Part shown: piece by piece, positions 43,207 to 50,863 of the stretch | How positions within the stretch are numbered: the first letter of the stretch is position 1 | How the letters are laid out: every line of letters starts with the position of its first letter | Position numbers and translations under genes: made by a program | The notes under the pieces: model-generated | The model's database searches: none | Seen by the model: the letters and a program-made list of their open reading frames with translations, nothing else | Told to the model about the DNA's origin: nothing | Origin: Thermoleophilaceae bacterium | GTDB taxonomy: Bacteria > Actinomycetota > Thermoleophilia > Solirubrobacterales > Thermoleophilaceae | Reading direction: 5' to 3' | NCBI GenBank assembly: GCA_040901445.1 | Contig: JBBDYQ010000012.1 | Coordinates: 77,234 to 141,233, forward strand | Length of the DNA stretch: 64,000 nt

Positions 43207-43929
43207 TCAGCGCCGCCGGCTACGTGGCTTCTTGCAGCGCGTCCGGCTGCGCACGCTTTCGCGCGAGCCGTCCTCGTAGGTGACGCGCGTCGTCACCGTC
43301 CAGTAGCGGCGGCACGTGCGGGGAGTGCTGACGTATCGCCGCCGCACCAGCCGCCGGCCGCTGCGCACGCGGCGCGAGATCGTGCGGATCTTCACCGCGA
43401 AGCGCGTGAGAGTGGTGTTGAACGGCAGCGCCGGGACTTCGGTGGTCAGCTTCCGCCCGCGTAGCGTGCCGCGAAGCAGGAGGTCCTGCCCGATCTCACC
43501 CTGGCGCTTGAGATAGAAGATGATCCCGCCGCGCGTGTTGTAGGCGTAGACGCGGTTCCTGACCGTCATGCCGCCGAGGTCGCCGATTCGCACGACCGTG
43601 CTGCCCGTGCCCACGAGCGAGCGCCGGCAGACCTTGCCCTGGGTCTCGAGGATCTCGCGTGAGTCCGCGCTGCAGCGCCGTACCGCGCGCGTGTCGAAGC
43701 GGGTCCCGCGAGCGAAGTAGATGACGACCTTGCTCGCCGCCTTCGGCACGACCTCGCCCGGGTCCTCGGCCTTCAGCAGCGCACGGATGCCCGTGGCTCC
43801 GCCGGGAGTGGTCCTCGAGTACTCGATGTCCGCCGTCTGCTCGAACTCATCGCTCGCGGCGGCCGGTGCCGCGAGGGCGGCCAGGGCCAGGGTGGTGAGC
43901 GCGGCGCCTGTGAGCTTCGCCGGGGCCAT
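43207..43929 (-). CDS. Secreted basic protein of unknown function
   Basis: A 240-residue exported protein from ATG 43929, preceded by GGAGG at six bases. The signal is KLTGAALTTLALAALAAPAA. The mature part has KVVIYFARGTRFDTRAVRRC, RVYAYNTRGGIIFYLKRQGE and a strongly basic tail (CRRYWTVTTRVTYEDGSRES, then a Lys/Arg-rich end). Four cysteines could form disulfides. It is a typical beta-rich secreted protein of this bacterial group; no known domain is recognised. Confidence 0.65.
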   Translation of the reverse strand: MAPAKLTGAALTTLALAALAAPAAASDEFEQTADIEYSRTTPGGATGIRALLKAEDPGEVVPKAASKVVIYFARGTRFDTRAVRRCSADSREILETQGKVCRRSLVGTGSTVVRIGDLGGMTVRNRVYAYNTRGGIIFYLKRQGEIGQDLLLRGTLRGRKLTTEVPALPFNTTLTRFAVKIRTISRRVRSGRRLVRRRYVSTPRTCRRYWTVTTRVTYEDGSRESVRSRTRCKKPRSRRR

Positions 43930-44028
43930 GCGTGCCTCCATTCGGGAAATCCGTTTCCACATGGGGTAATGATCGGAAGCGGTAGGGGGAAGCTTGAATC
44001 GGGGCCGGGATCCCGCTGTTTGCGCCGG

Positions 44029-44056
44029 TACACTGCTGGATTGACTCGTCAGTCAA
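44029..44056 (+). promoter_or_regulatory. -10 box and operator of the nitrilase-TetR operon
   Basis: TACACT at 44029-44034 is followed after 6 nt by the palindrome TTGACT CGTC AGTCAA (44041-44056), which would cover the transcript start. GGAGG and ATG 44070 come next. The inner 14 bp have the format TGAC-N6-GTCA as at 26986. Autorepression by the TetR protein at 44903 is the simple reading. Confidence 0.6.
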
Positions 44057-44069
44057 CCCGGAGGAACTG

Positions 44070-44903
44070 ATGCGCGCCGCTGCCGTCCAGCTCAACTCCA
44101 CGGACGACAAGGAACGGAACCTCGCGACGGCCGACCGGCTGACCCGAGCCGCTGCCGCCGACGGAGCGAAGCTGGTCGTCCTCCCCGAGAAGTTCAATCT
44201 CCTCGGCGGCCGCGAGGCGATGGCCGCGGGCGCCGAGCCGCTCGACGGCCCCGCCATCTCGTGGGGGCGCGAGGTGGCGCGCGACCTGTCCATCGACCTC
44301 GTGGCGGGCTCCATCGCCGAGCGCCGCGAGGGCCGCGACAAGCTCTCGAACACCAGCTTGCACGTGGGGCCGGATGGCGAGATCAAGGCCACCTACCGCA
44401 AGGTCCACATGTTCGACGTCGTGGTGGGCGGCCAGACCTATCGCGAGTCCGACACCGAGGAGCCCGGCGAGGGCACCACGCCGCTGTCGGAGGCCGGGGC
44501 CGGCGTCCCCCTCGGCCTCACCGTCTGCTACGACCTCCGCTTCCCCGAGCTCTTCCGGATCCTCGCGGTGCAGGGCGCCCGGGTCATCGCGCTGCCGGCC
44601 GCGTTCACCAAGGTCACGGGGCAGGCGCACTGGGACATCCTCGTGCGCGCCCGCGCCATCGAGAACCAGGCCTTCGTGGTGGCCGCCGACCAGGTGGGGC
44701 GGCACCCACCCGACAAGCAGAGCTTCGGCGGCTCGATGATCGTGGACCCGTGGGGCGAGGTGCTCGCGCGCGCGCCCGACGAAGAGGGCTTCGTGGCCGC
44801 CGACCTCGACCTCGCCCGCCAGGACGAGGTGCGCGAGCAGCTGCCCAGCCTGGCCAACCGCGTGCCCGCCGCCTACCGCTGGCCAGAGGAGGCGGGCGTC
44901 TGA
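44070..44903 (+). CDS. Carbon-nitrogen hydrolase (nitrilase superfamily amidase)
   Basis: A 277-residue amidase with a full Glu-Lys-Cys triad: E40 in VVLPEKFNLLGG, K111 in ATYRKVHMFDVV and C153 in GLTVCYDLRFPELFRILAV. The size and motifs are closest to omega-amidase/Nit2-like and beta-ureidopropionase-like branches. It would cleave a small amide, such as alpha-ketoglutaramate or deaminated glutathione (family knowledge, not shown here). It is first in a two-gene unit with a TetR regulator, whose ATG shares one base with its stop. Confidence 0.92.
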   Translation: MRAAAVQLNSTDDKERNLATADRLTRAAAADGAKLVVLPEKFNLLGGREAMAAGAEPLDGPAISWGREVARDLSIDLVAGSIAERREGRDKLSNTSLHVGPDGEIKATYRKVHMFDVVVGGQTYRESDTEEPGEGTTPLSEAGAGVPLGLTVCYDLRFPELFRILAVQGARVIALPAAFTKVTGQAHWDILVRARAIENQAFVVAADQVGRHPPDKQSFGGSMIVDPWGEVLARAPDEEGFVAADLDLARQDEVREQLPSLANRVPAAYRWPEEAGV

Positions 44904-45532
44904 TGGCAGCCGCCCGCCACCCCAACGGGGTCGACAAGCGCCGCATCATCCTCGACGCGGCCATTCGCGTGTTCGCCCGCCAGGGCTTCCACAGCTGCCG
45001 GGTCTCCGACGTGGCGGACGAGGCCAAGGTCGCCTACGGCCTCGTCTACCACTACTTCGACTCCAAGGAGGAGATCCTCAACACGCTGTTCGCCGAGCGC
45101 TGGCAGATCATGCTCGACGCGATCTCGGAGATCGACCGCAAGCAGGAGGTCCCGGCGCGCGACAAGCTCTACATGGTCGCCGGCTTCATCATCGACTCCT
45201 ACCGCCACGAGCCGGACCTGATGAAGGTGATCATCGTGGAGGTCACGCGGGCGGCAAACTCGTTCGGCCGCGTGCACCTCGGCAAGATCCGCGAGGCGTA
45301 CGCCGGCATCGCCCGGATCGTGGAGGGTGCGCAGCGCGACGGCGCCTTCAAGTCCGACATCTCCGCCGAGTTCGCGGCCATGTGCTTCTACGGCGCCATC
45401 GAGCAGCTGCTCTCGGGCTGGATCTTCGACCTTCTCCCGCAAACGGAGGAGGAGTTCGAGAAGGCCAAGACGCTCGTGGTCGAGGCCATCTGCGGGGGGC
45501 TTGAAGCCGAGCCGACCCCGGTCTCTGGTTAG
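44903..45532 (+). CDS. TetR family transcriptional regulator
   Basis: A 209-residue regulator. The N-terminal domain is DKRRIILDAAIRVFARQGFH, SCRVSDVADEAKVAYGLVYH and YFDSKEEILNTLFAERW, close to fatty-acid-responsive FadR-like TetR proteins. The ligand domain has YRHEPDLMKVIIVEVTRAAN. It is coupled to the nitrilase-like gene and probably represses its own operon through the palindrome at 44041-44056. Confidence 0.92.
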   Translation: MAAARHPNGVDKRRIILDAAIRVFARQGFHSCRVSDVADEAKVAYGLVYHYFDSKEEILNTLFAERWQIMLDAISEIDRKQEVPARDKLYMVAGFIIDSYRHEPDLMKVIIVEVTRAANSFGRVHLGKIREAYAGIARIVEGAQRDGAFKSDISAEFAAMCFYGAIEQLLSGWIFDLLPQTEEEFEKAKTLVVEAICGGLEAEPTPVSG

Positions 45533-45544
45533 ATCCCCGCCCAG

Positions 45545-45682
45545 ATGAGCAACGACCTCACCAAGCGGCTCATGTGGAGCGGCCTGCTGGCCGGCATCGG
45601 CGCCCTCTCCACGATCGTCGCCAACAGGATCGCCACGGCGATCTGGATCCGTGTCTTCGACGAGGACCCGCCCGACTACTAG
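45545..45682 (+). CDS. Small membrane protein (DUF4235-like)
   Basis: A 45-residue protein: a single hydrophobic helix (WSGLLAGIGALSTIVANRIA) then TAIWIRVFDEDPPDY. The end resembles the conserved W-x3-G-E-x-P-P motif of DUF4235 proteins. It is followed without gap by another small gene and then the holin-like and DUF3618 genes, a cassette common in actinobacteria. It is too short for many gene finders. Confidence 0.6.
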   Translation: MSNDLTKRLMWSGLLAGIGALSTIVANRIATAIWIRVFDEDPPDY

Positions 45683-45823
45683 ATGGTCTCTCCCGCCGAC
45701 GCCCAGTCCCACGCCGCAGTGGACGACCCGTTCGAGCAGCATCCCGAGGTGTTCGTCGGGGCCGCGCTCGCGGGCGGCTTCCTGCTCGCCTTCCTGCTCA
45801 AGAAGCTGGGGCCGGACGAATGA
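45683..45823 (+). CDS. Small membrane protein of unknown function
   Basis: A 46-residue protein directly after the preceding stop and overlapping the next start by 4 nt. A polar N-terminus (DDPFEQHPEVF) is followed by one helix (VGAALAGGFLLAFLLKKLG) and an acidic end. The tight packing supports it as a real gene. Function unknown. Confidence 0.6.
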   Translation: MVSPADAQSHAAVDDPFEQHPEVFVGAALAGGFLLAFLLKKLGPDE

Positions 45824-46248
45824 GCCACGGCAACGGCAGCCCCCCGCCCGGCTCGGCGGACAAGTCGCTCGGGGAGATCGTCGCGGAGGTCTCCGAGAAG
45901 GCGTCGCTGCTGGTTCGCGAGGAGATCGAGCTCGCCAAGACCGAGGTCACGCAGAAGGTCACCCGGCTCGGCAGGGGAGCCGCGGTGGGCGCCGCGGCCG
46001 GCGTCTTCCTGTTCTTCGCGTTCGTGCTCTTCCTGCACGCGCTGTCGTGGTTCTGGGTGGACCTGCTGGACCTCACGAGCATCTGGATCGGCTTCCTCAT
46101 CACCACCGGCATCCTCATCCTGCTCGGCCTGGTCGCCGGCCTCCTGGCGTACCGCTTCCTCAAGAAGGGCAGCCCGCCCACGCCCGACATGGCGATCGAG
46201 GAGGCCAAGCGCACCCGCGAGGCGATCGAGGAGGCCCGGCACTCATGA
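45820..46248 (+). CDS. Phage_holin_3_6-like membrane protein
   Basis: A 142-residue protein with an amphipathic N-terminal helix (EVSEKASLLVREEIELAKTE) and two membrane helices (VGAAAGVFLFFAFVLFLHAL and IGFLITTGILILLGLVAGLL). It ends in a charged helix (EEAKRTREAIEEARHS). This is the actinobacterial holin-superfamily-III type protein, usually a chromosomal gene and not part of a phage. It overlaps its neighbours by 4 nt on both sides. Confidence 0.8.
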   Translation: MSHGNGSPPPGSADKSLGEIVAEVSEKASLLVREEIELAKTEVTQKVTRLGRGAAVGAAAGVFLFFAFVLFLHALSWFWVDLLDLTSIWIGFLITTGILILLGLVAGLLAYRFLKKGSPPTPDMAIEEAKRTREAIEEARHS

Positions 46249-46472
46249 CTTCCCGCTCGCCGGAGGAGATCCGGCTCTCAATCGAGACCACCCGCCAGGA
46301 CCTGGCCTTCTCGGTCAACGACCTGCGCTCGAAGGTCAACGAGCTCACGAACTGGCGCAAGCAGCTCATCGAGCACCGCCCGCAGGCCATCGTGGGCGCT
46401 GCGGTGGCGGGCTTCGTGGTCGGCGGCGGTGTCGCGGCCACGGTCGCGCTCTTCCGCCGCCGCCGGCGCTGA
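46245..46472 (+). CDS. DUF3618 family protein
   Basis: A 75-residue protein: SPEEIRLSIETTRQDLAFSV, NDLRSKVNELTNWRKQLIEH and a C-terminal helix with basic end (GFVVGGGVAATVALFRRRRR). This is the DUF3618 pattern found after holin-like genes in actinobacteria. It is likely membrane-associated; the role of the cassette is unknown. Confidence 0.78.
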   Translation: MTSRSPEEIRLSIETTRQDLAFSVNDLRSKVNELTNWRKQLIEHRPQAIVGAAVAGFVVGGGVAATVALFRRRRR

Positions 46473-46481
46473 CCGGGCGCC

Positions 46482-47360
46482 TCAGCCCTCGAGCAAAGCC
46501 GGCGGGATGCCGCCGACGCCCAGGAGCCCCGGGCCCGTGTGCACGCCCAGCACCGGGCCGACCTCGGAGACGAAGGCCGGCTCGCACCCGAATACCTCGC
46601 GGCACGCCTCCGTCAGCCGCTGCGCCTCGTCCTCGGAGCGGATGTGCTGCACCACCCACGCGTCCGCCCCCGACGCGTGGCGCTGGCGGGCGTAGTCCAC
46701 CATCCGCTCGAACGCGCGCTTGGACGTGCGCACCCGCTCGACTGGGCTGATCTCCGCCTCCAGCGTGAGGATGGGCTTGATCTTCAGCGTCGAGCCGATC
46801 CAGGCCTGGGCCGCGCCGATGCGCCCGCTGTGGCGCAGGTACTCGAGGGTGTCGATGGCGAACCACATCTTCAAGTCGGCCCGCGCGGCGTTTGCGCGCT
46901 CGACCACCGCCTCGGCGCCGGCGCCCGTGCGGGCCAGCCGCGCTGCCGCGAGCCCGATCAGGCCGAGGCCGCCCGCGGCGCTGGCGGAGTCCAGCACGTG
47001 CACCCGCTCGCCACCCTTGCCGTCGCGCTCGAGCTGCTCGGCCGCCTGGCGGGCGGCGCCGACGGTGCCGGAGATGCCCTCGGAGATGTGGATCGAGACC
47101 ACGTCCCGCCCGGCGGACAGCAGCGGCTCGTAGCAGGCGATGAAGTCACCGATCGAGGGCTGCGACGTCGTGGGCCACGCGTGGCTGCTGCGCACGTCCT
47201 CATAGACGGTGTCGAGGCGTGTCATCAGATCCGCCTCGCGCACGGTGCGCGCGCCGCCCTCGAAGTTCACGTAGAGGGAGACGGTCTCGATGCCGACGTC
47301 CGCGGCCACCTCGCCGGGGAGGTAGCCGGTGGTGTCCATGACCACTGTTACGGGCGCCAT
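46482..47360 (-). CDS. DegV family fatty-acid-binding protein
   Basis: A 292-residue protein. It opens VTVVMDTTGYLPGEVAADVG with the DegV arrangement, then TSQPSIGDFIACYEPLLSAG, VVSIHISEGISGTVGAARQA and KMWFAIDTLEYLRHSGRIGA. DegV (FakB-type) proteins bind a fatty acid and present it to a FakA kinase, which is not nearby. It is divergent from the epimerase gene with a 34-nt gap. Confidence 0.9.
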   Translation of the reverse strand: MAPVTVVMDTTGYLPGEVAADVGIETVSLYVNFEGGARTVREADLMTRLDTVYEDVRSSHAWPTTSQPSIGDFIACYEPLLSAGRDVVSIHISEGISGTVGAARQAAEQLERDGKGGERVHVLDSASAAGGLGLIGLAAARLARTGAGAEAVVERANAARADLKMWFAIDTLEYLRHSGRIGAAQAWIGSTLKIKPILTLEAEISPVERVRTSKRAFERMVDYARQRHASGADAWVVQHIRSEDEAQRLTEACREVFGCEPAFVSEVGPVLGVHTGPGLLGVGGIPPALLEG

Positions 47361-47379
47361 CCGCGCGGCAGCCTACACG

Positions 47380-47385
47380 TACACT
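47380..47385 (+). promoter_or_regulatory. -10 box of a leaderless promoter (epimerase gene)
   Basis: TACACT, 9 nt before ATG 47395. Confidence 0.45.
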
Positions 47386-47394
47386 CCGCGCCCC

Positions 47395-48483
47395 ATGGGG
47401 AAGACACTCCTCACCGGGGGCACGGGCTTCATCGGGTCGCACATCGCGCGCCGCCTGGCCGAGCGCGGGGACGACCTGCGGCTCACGCTCCGGTCCCGCT
47501 CCAAGCTCGACAACCTCGAGGACCTCGACTACGAGGGCGTGACCTGCGACCTGCTCGACCGGCGGGCGGTGCGGCGTGCCCTGAAGGGCGTGGACCGGGT
47601 CTTCCACTCGGCCGAGCTCGCCTCGCTGGGCCGCCAGGACGCCGAGAGGATGTTCGAGACCAACGTGGAGGGCACGCGCACGCTGCTCGAGGAATGCCTG
47701 CGCGTCGGGGTGGAGCGCGTGACCTACACCTCCAGCGTGGCGGCCATCGGCCCGGCACCGCCCGGCAAGACCGTGGACGAGACGCAGGTCTTCACGGCCG
47801 GCCGGCTGGGCATCCCCTACGTCAACTCCAAGCACGAGGCGGAGGTCGAGGCGCTTCGGCTGGCCGCGCAGGGCCTGCCCGTGGTGTGCGTCAACCCGTC
47901 CTGGGTGTTCGGGGCGGGCGACGTCTACGGGCACTCCACGGCGATCGTGCGCCGCTTCCTGCTCGGCCAGATCCCGTTCTACATGAACGGCGCCATCAAC
48001 ATCGTGGACGTGCAGGACGTCGCCGACGGGCACCTGCGGGCGGACGCCAAGGGCAAGGTGGGGGAACGCTACGTGCTCGGCAACCGCAACTACACGCTCG
48101 ACCGCCTCTTCGCCGACCTCGCGCGGCTCTCCGGCGTGGAGGGCCCGGCGCTCAAGCTGCCCGTGGCGCTGGCCATGCGAATGGCACAGGGGATGGAGGC
48201 CGCCATGGCGCACCCGCCGATGACCGTGGTCGAGGTGAAGTCGGCCGCGCAGTGGTGGACCTACAAGAACACGAAGGCCAAGCGCGAGCTGGGCTGGAAG
48301 ACGTCGCCGCACGAGGACACGCTCGAGGCCACTGTGGCGTGGTGGCTGGACCGCGAAGGCGCCCGCTTCAAGCGCGCGCGCCGCACCCAGCCGGTGCACT
48401 ACAAGGCGGCGGCGCTCGCGCTCGGCGCGCTGGAGAGCACCCCCGGCCTGGGTGGCCTGCTGCGCCGCCAGGGTGCCCCGTGA
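47395..48483 (+). CDS. NAD-dependent epimerase/dehydratase (dihydroflavonol reductase-like)
   Basis: A 362-residue extended SDR from ATG 47395. The cofactor motif is KTLLTGGTGFIGSHIARRLA. VTYTSSVAAIGPAPPG holds the catalytic Ser/Thr region, and the Tyr-x3-Lys is Y-VNS-K in IPYVNSKHEAEVEALRLAAQ. VNPSWVFGAGDVYGHS follows. It resembles hopanoid-associated sugar epimerases (HpnA) and plant-type reductases; the substrate is not known. Its end overlaps a patatin-like gene by 4 nt, suggesting lipid metabolism. Confidence 0.88.
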   Translation: MGKTLLTGGTGFIGSHIARRLAERGDDLRLTLRSRSKLDNLEDLDYEGVTCDLLDRRAVRRALKGVDRVFHSAELASLGRQDAERMFETNVEGTRTLLEECLRVGVERVTYTSSVAAIGPAPPGKTVDETQVFTAGRLGIPYVNSKHEAEVEALRLAAQGLPVVCVNPSWVFGAGDVYGHSTAIVRRFLLGQIPFYMNGAINIVDVQDVADGHLRADAKGKVGERYVLGNRNYTLDRLFADLARLSGVEGPALKLPVALAMRMAQGMEAAMAHPPMTVVEVKSAAQWWTYKNTKAKRELGWKTSPHEDTLEATVAWWLDREGARFKRARRTQPVHYKAAALALGALESTPGLGGLLRRQGAP

Positions 48484-49379
48484 GCACACCACCGCGCACC
48501 GCCTTCATCCTCGCGGGCGGCGCCTCGCGCGGCGCCTACCAGGCGGGCTGCCTCAAGCGGCTCGAGGAGGAGGGGATCGTGCCCGACCTCGTGATCGGCT
48601 CCTCGGTCGGCGTGTGCAACGCGCTCGTGTGGGCGAGCGGCGGCTCCGAGGGACTGTGGGGCTTCTGGTCGCGCGCGCTGTCGCTGCCGCAGGTGCTCGA
48701 CGTGTCGCTCACCAAGAACGCGCTGCTGGGCAACTCGTTCTTCTCGATGGACAGGTTCGCGCGCTACATCGAGGACGAGGTGGACTTCGAGCGCTGCTTC
48801 GGCTCGGAGACCGAGCTCACGTTCATCCTCGCCAACCTCTCCGAGGGCCGCGAGGAGCTGCGCGGCAACCGCACGGAGGCGGACTGCGAGCGCTTCCGCA
48901 TGGTCAGCCGGGCCGGCTACACGATTCCGATCCTGCACCCGCTCATCGAGATCGAGGGCGATCTCTACGCCGACGGCGGCTTCCTCTGGAACGTTCCGTT
49001 CGAGTACGCGGAGGAGTGGGGCGCCACGCGCATCTACGTGCTGTCGGTCATCCCCTCCGAGCTGCCGCGCGCGGACTCCCTGCGCTTCGTGCCGCAGGTG
49101 GCCGCGCGCATGTACGACGTCTTCTGGCGCACGTTCGGCAACTCCTCCTACCTGGAGAAGAACCTGCAGGACGGGCGCTACCGCGGGATCGAGGTCACCG
49201 TGCTCGAGCCCGAGGCGGAGAGCGGCATGTTCGATCCCGTGGGCATGCTCCACGCCCACCCGGGCAAGTCGCGCAAGCTCCTGCTGCAGGGCTATCGCGA
49301 CACCGAGCTCGCCCTGCACGGGCAGGAACCGCGAAGCGGCCGCGTGAAAGGCGCGATGCCCGGCGAGGACCCTCGCTAA
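48480..49379 (+). CDS. Patatin-like phospholipase
   Basis: A 299-residue lipid acyl hydrolase from GTG 48480. The oxyanion loop is AFILAGGASRGAYQAG. The nucleophile is S42 in VIGSSVGVCNALVW (GxSxG). The catalytic Asp is in LYADGGFLWNVPFEYAEEWG (DGG). It probably releases fatty acids from phospholipids in or at the membrane. It overlaps the epimerase gene and is 11 nt before a glutaredoxin-like gene. Confidence 0.9.
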   Translation: MSTPPRTAFILAGGASRGAYQAGCLKRLEEEGIVPDLVIGSSVGVCNALVWASGGSEGLWGFWSRALSLPQVLDVSLTKNALLGNSFFSMDRFARYIEDEVDFERCFGSETELTFILANLSEGREELRGNRTEADCERFRMVSRAGYTIPILHPLIEIEGDLYADGGFLWNVPFEYAEEWGATRIYVLSVIPSELPRADSLRFVPQVAARMYDVFWRTFGNSSYLEKNLQDGRYRGIEVTVLEPEAESGMFDPVGMLHAHPGKSRKLLLQGYRDTELALHGQEPRSGRVKGAMPGEDPR

Positions 49380-49390
49380 CCTCGCTGCCC

Positions 49391-49630
49391 GTGGCCACCC
49401 TCTACCGCTGCCGCACCCCCACGAATGCACTCTGCGCCTGCGGCAGGGTGGCGCGCAGGCTCGACGAGAAGGAGATCTCCTACGACGAGGTGCGCGTGCC
49501 CTTCCTCAAGCGCCACAGGCCGGAGGTGCACGATCTCTCGGGCCAGCGCTGGGTCCCGGTGCTGGTGCACGGGGACGACGTGATCCACGATTCGCGCCGC
49601 ATCCTGGAGTACCTGGAGTCCGCGGGCTGA
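49391..49630 (+). CDS. Glutaredoxin/GST N-domain-like small protein
   Basis: A 79-residue thioredoxin-fold protein from GTG 49391: ATLYRCRTPTNALCACGRVA, then RRLDEKEISYDEVRV, a cis-Pro region (QRWVPVLVHGDDVIHDSRRI) and the ending LEYLES. The active-site CxxC is displaced (C-x7-C-x-C), so its redox or glutathione-binding role is uncertain. Its stop and the next ATG overlap (TGATG). Confidence 0.75.
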   Translation: MATLYRCRTPTNALCACGRVARRLDEKEISYDEVRVPFLKRHRPEVHDLSGQRWVPVLVHGDDVIHDSRRILEYLESAG

Positions 49631-49812
49631 TGTGGATCCCACGCGCCAGGCGCTACGCCCGCCGGCTCACACCGCTCGCGATGGAGACCTATCGCCGCTG
49701 GCAGGCGCTCTCCCCGGAGGAGAAGGAGCGCTACAAGGCCCGCGCCCGCGGCTACGCCGACCGCGGGCGGCACGTCATCGAGCAGCAGGCACGCAAGCGC
49801 AGGCGACGCTGA
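49630..49812 (+). CDS. Small basic helical protein
   Basis: A 60-residue protein, very basic: TPLAMETYRRWQALSPEEKE, RYKARARGYADRGRHVIEQQ and an Arg/Lys tail. Actinobacteria have conserved small proteins with this ALSPEEKERY pattern. It is coupled to the glutaredoxin-like gene by one shared base. Function unknown; nucleic-acid contact is possible from composition. Confidence 0.6.
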   Translation: MWIPRARRYARRLTPLAMETYRRWQALSPEEKERYKARARGYADRGRHVIEQQARKRRRR

Positions 49813-49822
49813 GCCGCGGGTA

Positions 49823-50215
49823 CTAGCCCAGGCGGTTCTCCAGGCCCATCGGGCCCTTCTGCACGGGTGCGCCCTCGGGCGCCTCGCTCGCGTCGGGCTG
49901 CTCGGCACCGAGCATCTCCGCAAGCTCGCCGCTCTCGAACATCTCCGTGATGATGTCGCAGCCGCCCACCAGCTCACCCTTCACGAACAGCTGCGGGATG
50001 GTGGGCCAGCCCGACATGCCCGACAGCTCCTGGCGGATGCGCGGGTCGGGGAGGATGTCGAGCGCGGCGTAGCGCACGCCGAGCGTGTTGAGGCAGCCGG
50101 CGGTGCGTGCCGAGAAGCCGCAGGCCGGCGCGTCGGGCGAGCCCTTCATGAAGAGCATCACCTCGTTCTCGTCGACCGCCTGCTTGAGGAAGTCGCGAAT
50201 CTCGTCGTTGGTCAT
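49823..50215 (-). CDS. Monothiol CGFS-type glutaredoxin
   Basis: A 130-residue Grx4/GrxD-type protein. It has the CGFS site (C32) in FMKGSPDAPACGFSARTAG, then WPTIPQLFVKGELVGGCDII and TEMFESGELAEML. CGFS glutaredoxins bind and transfer [2Fe-2S] clusters with glutathione or an equivalent thiol and form complexes with BolA. After residue 108 there is an extra acidic and proline-rich tail. The start overlaps the bolA-like stop by 4 nt. Confidence 0.93.
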   Translation of the reverse strand: MTNDEIRDFLKQAVDENEVMLFMKGSPDAPACGFSARTAGCLNTLGVRYAALDILPDPRIRQELSGMSGWPTIPQLFVKGELVGGCDIITEMFESGELAEMLGAEQPDASEAPEGAPVQKGPMGLENRLG

Positions 50216-50451
50216 CCCGAGCCTCCGGGTGTCGAGGTCTTGATGGAGAGGGCGTGGATCGGGCCGCCCACCTCGTCGCCGAACACGCCGTAGACGAGCT
50301 GGTGCGCCTCGATGCGGGAGAGGCCGTCGAAGCGGTCCGAGACCACCTCCGCGCGAAAGTGGTCCCCGCCGCCGGTCAGGTCCTCGACCGAGACGTGGGA
50401 GTCCGGCAGGGCGTCCAAAATGCGTTGTCTGAGCTCGTCCGCGCTGGGCAT
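50212..50451 (-). CDS. BolA/IbaG family protein
   Basis: A 79-residue BolA fold: MPSADELRQRILDALPDSHV, the ligand loop DLTGGGDHFRAEVVSDRFDG and the hallmark HQLVYGVFGDEVGGPIHALS with the conserved His residues. It partners CGFS glutaredoxin in Fe-S cluster handling. It is first in a two-gene unit and divergent from an IscA/ErpA-like gene, so three Fe-S factors sit together. Confidence 0.92.
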   Translation of the reverse strand: MPSADELRQRILDALPDSHVSVEDLTGGGDHFRAEVVSDRFDGLSRIEAHQLVYGVFGDEVGGPIHALSIKTSTPGGSG

Positions 50452-50487
50452 TGCACCGATGCCCGAGGATAGCGACAGCCGCGTAGC

Positions 50488-50493
50488 TACAAT
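50488..50493 (+). promoter_or_regulatory. -10 box of a leaderless promoter (IscA/ErpA-like gene)
   Basis: TACAAT, 8 nt before ATG 50502. Confidence 0.5.
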
Positions 50494-50501
50494 CGTCCAC
50501 G

Positions 50502-50858
50502 ATGGTCATGCTCACCGACAAGGCGGCCGAGAAGCTCACCGAGTTCCTCCACGGCCACGAGGAGGCGGCGGATGCCGGCCTCCGCGTCGCCGTGAAGGGC
50601 GGAGGGTGCTCCGGCTTCCAGTACGCGCTCGCGCTTGACGAGTCCCGCGACGGGGACCAGGTCTTTGACGTGGCCGGCATCAGGATCCTGGTCGACGAGG
50701 CCAGCCTCCGCTACGTGGACGGCTCCACGGTGGACTACACCGAGAGCCTCATGGGGGCCGGCTTCGAGGTCAACAACCCCAATGTCGTTGCCTCGTGCGG
50801 CTGCGGCTCCTCCTTCCGCATCGCGGATGAAGAGCCCAGCTGCGGAACCGCCGTCTAG
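50502..50858 (+). CDS. A-type Fe-S carrier protein (IscA/ErpA/HesB)
   Basis: A 118-residue A-type carrier: MLTDKAAEKLTEFL, the first cluster cysteine in VKGGGCSGFQYALALD, and the C-terminal pair in NPNVVASCGCGSSF. It delivers Fe-S clusters to target enzymes. It is divergent from the BolA-glutaredoxin pair. A methyltransferase gene follows after 5 nt. Confidence 0.93.
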   Translation: MVMLTDKAAEKLTEFLHGHEEAADAGLRVAVKGGGCSGFQYALALDESRDGDQVFDVAGIRILVDEASLRYVDGSTVDYTESLMGAGFEVNNPNVVASCGCGSSFRIADEEPSCGTAV

Positions 50859-50863
50859 CGCAG

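Noticed and set aside
45820-46248. Prophage signal from a holin-like gene
   Set aside because: No other phage genes are present. The gene is in the usual chromosomal cassette with DUF4235-like and DUF3618 genes.
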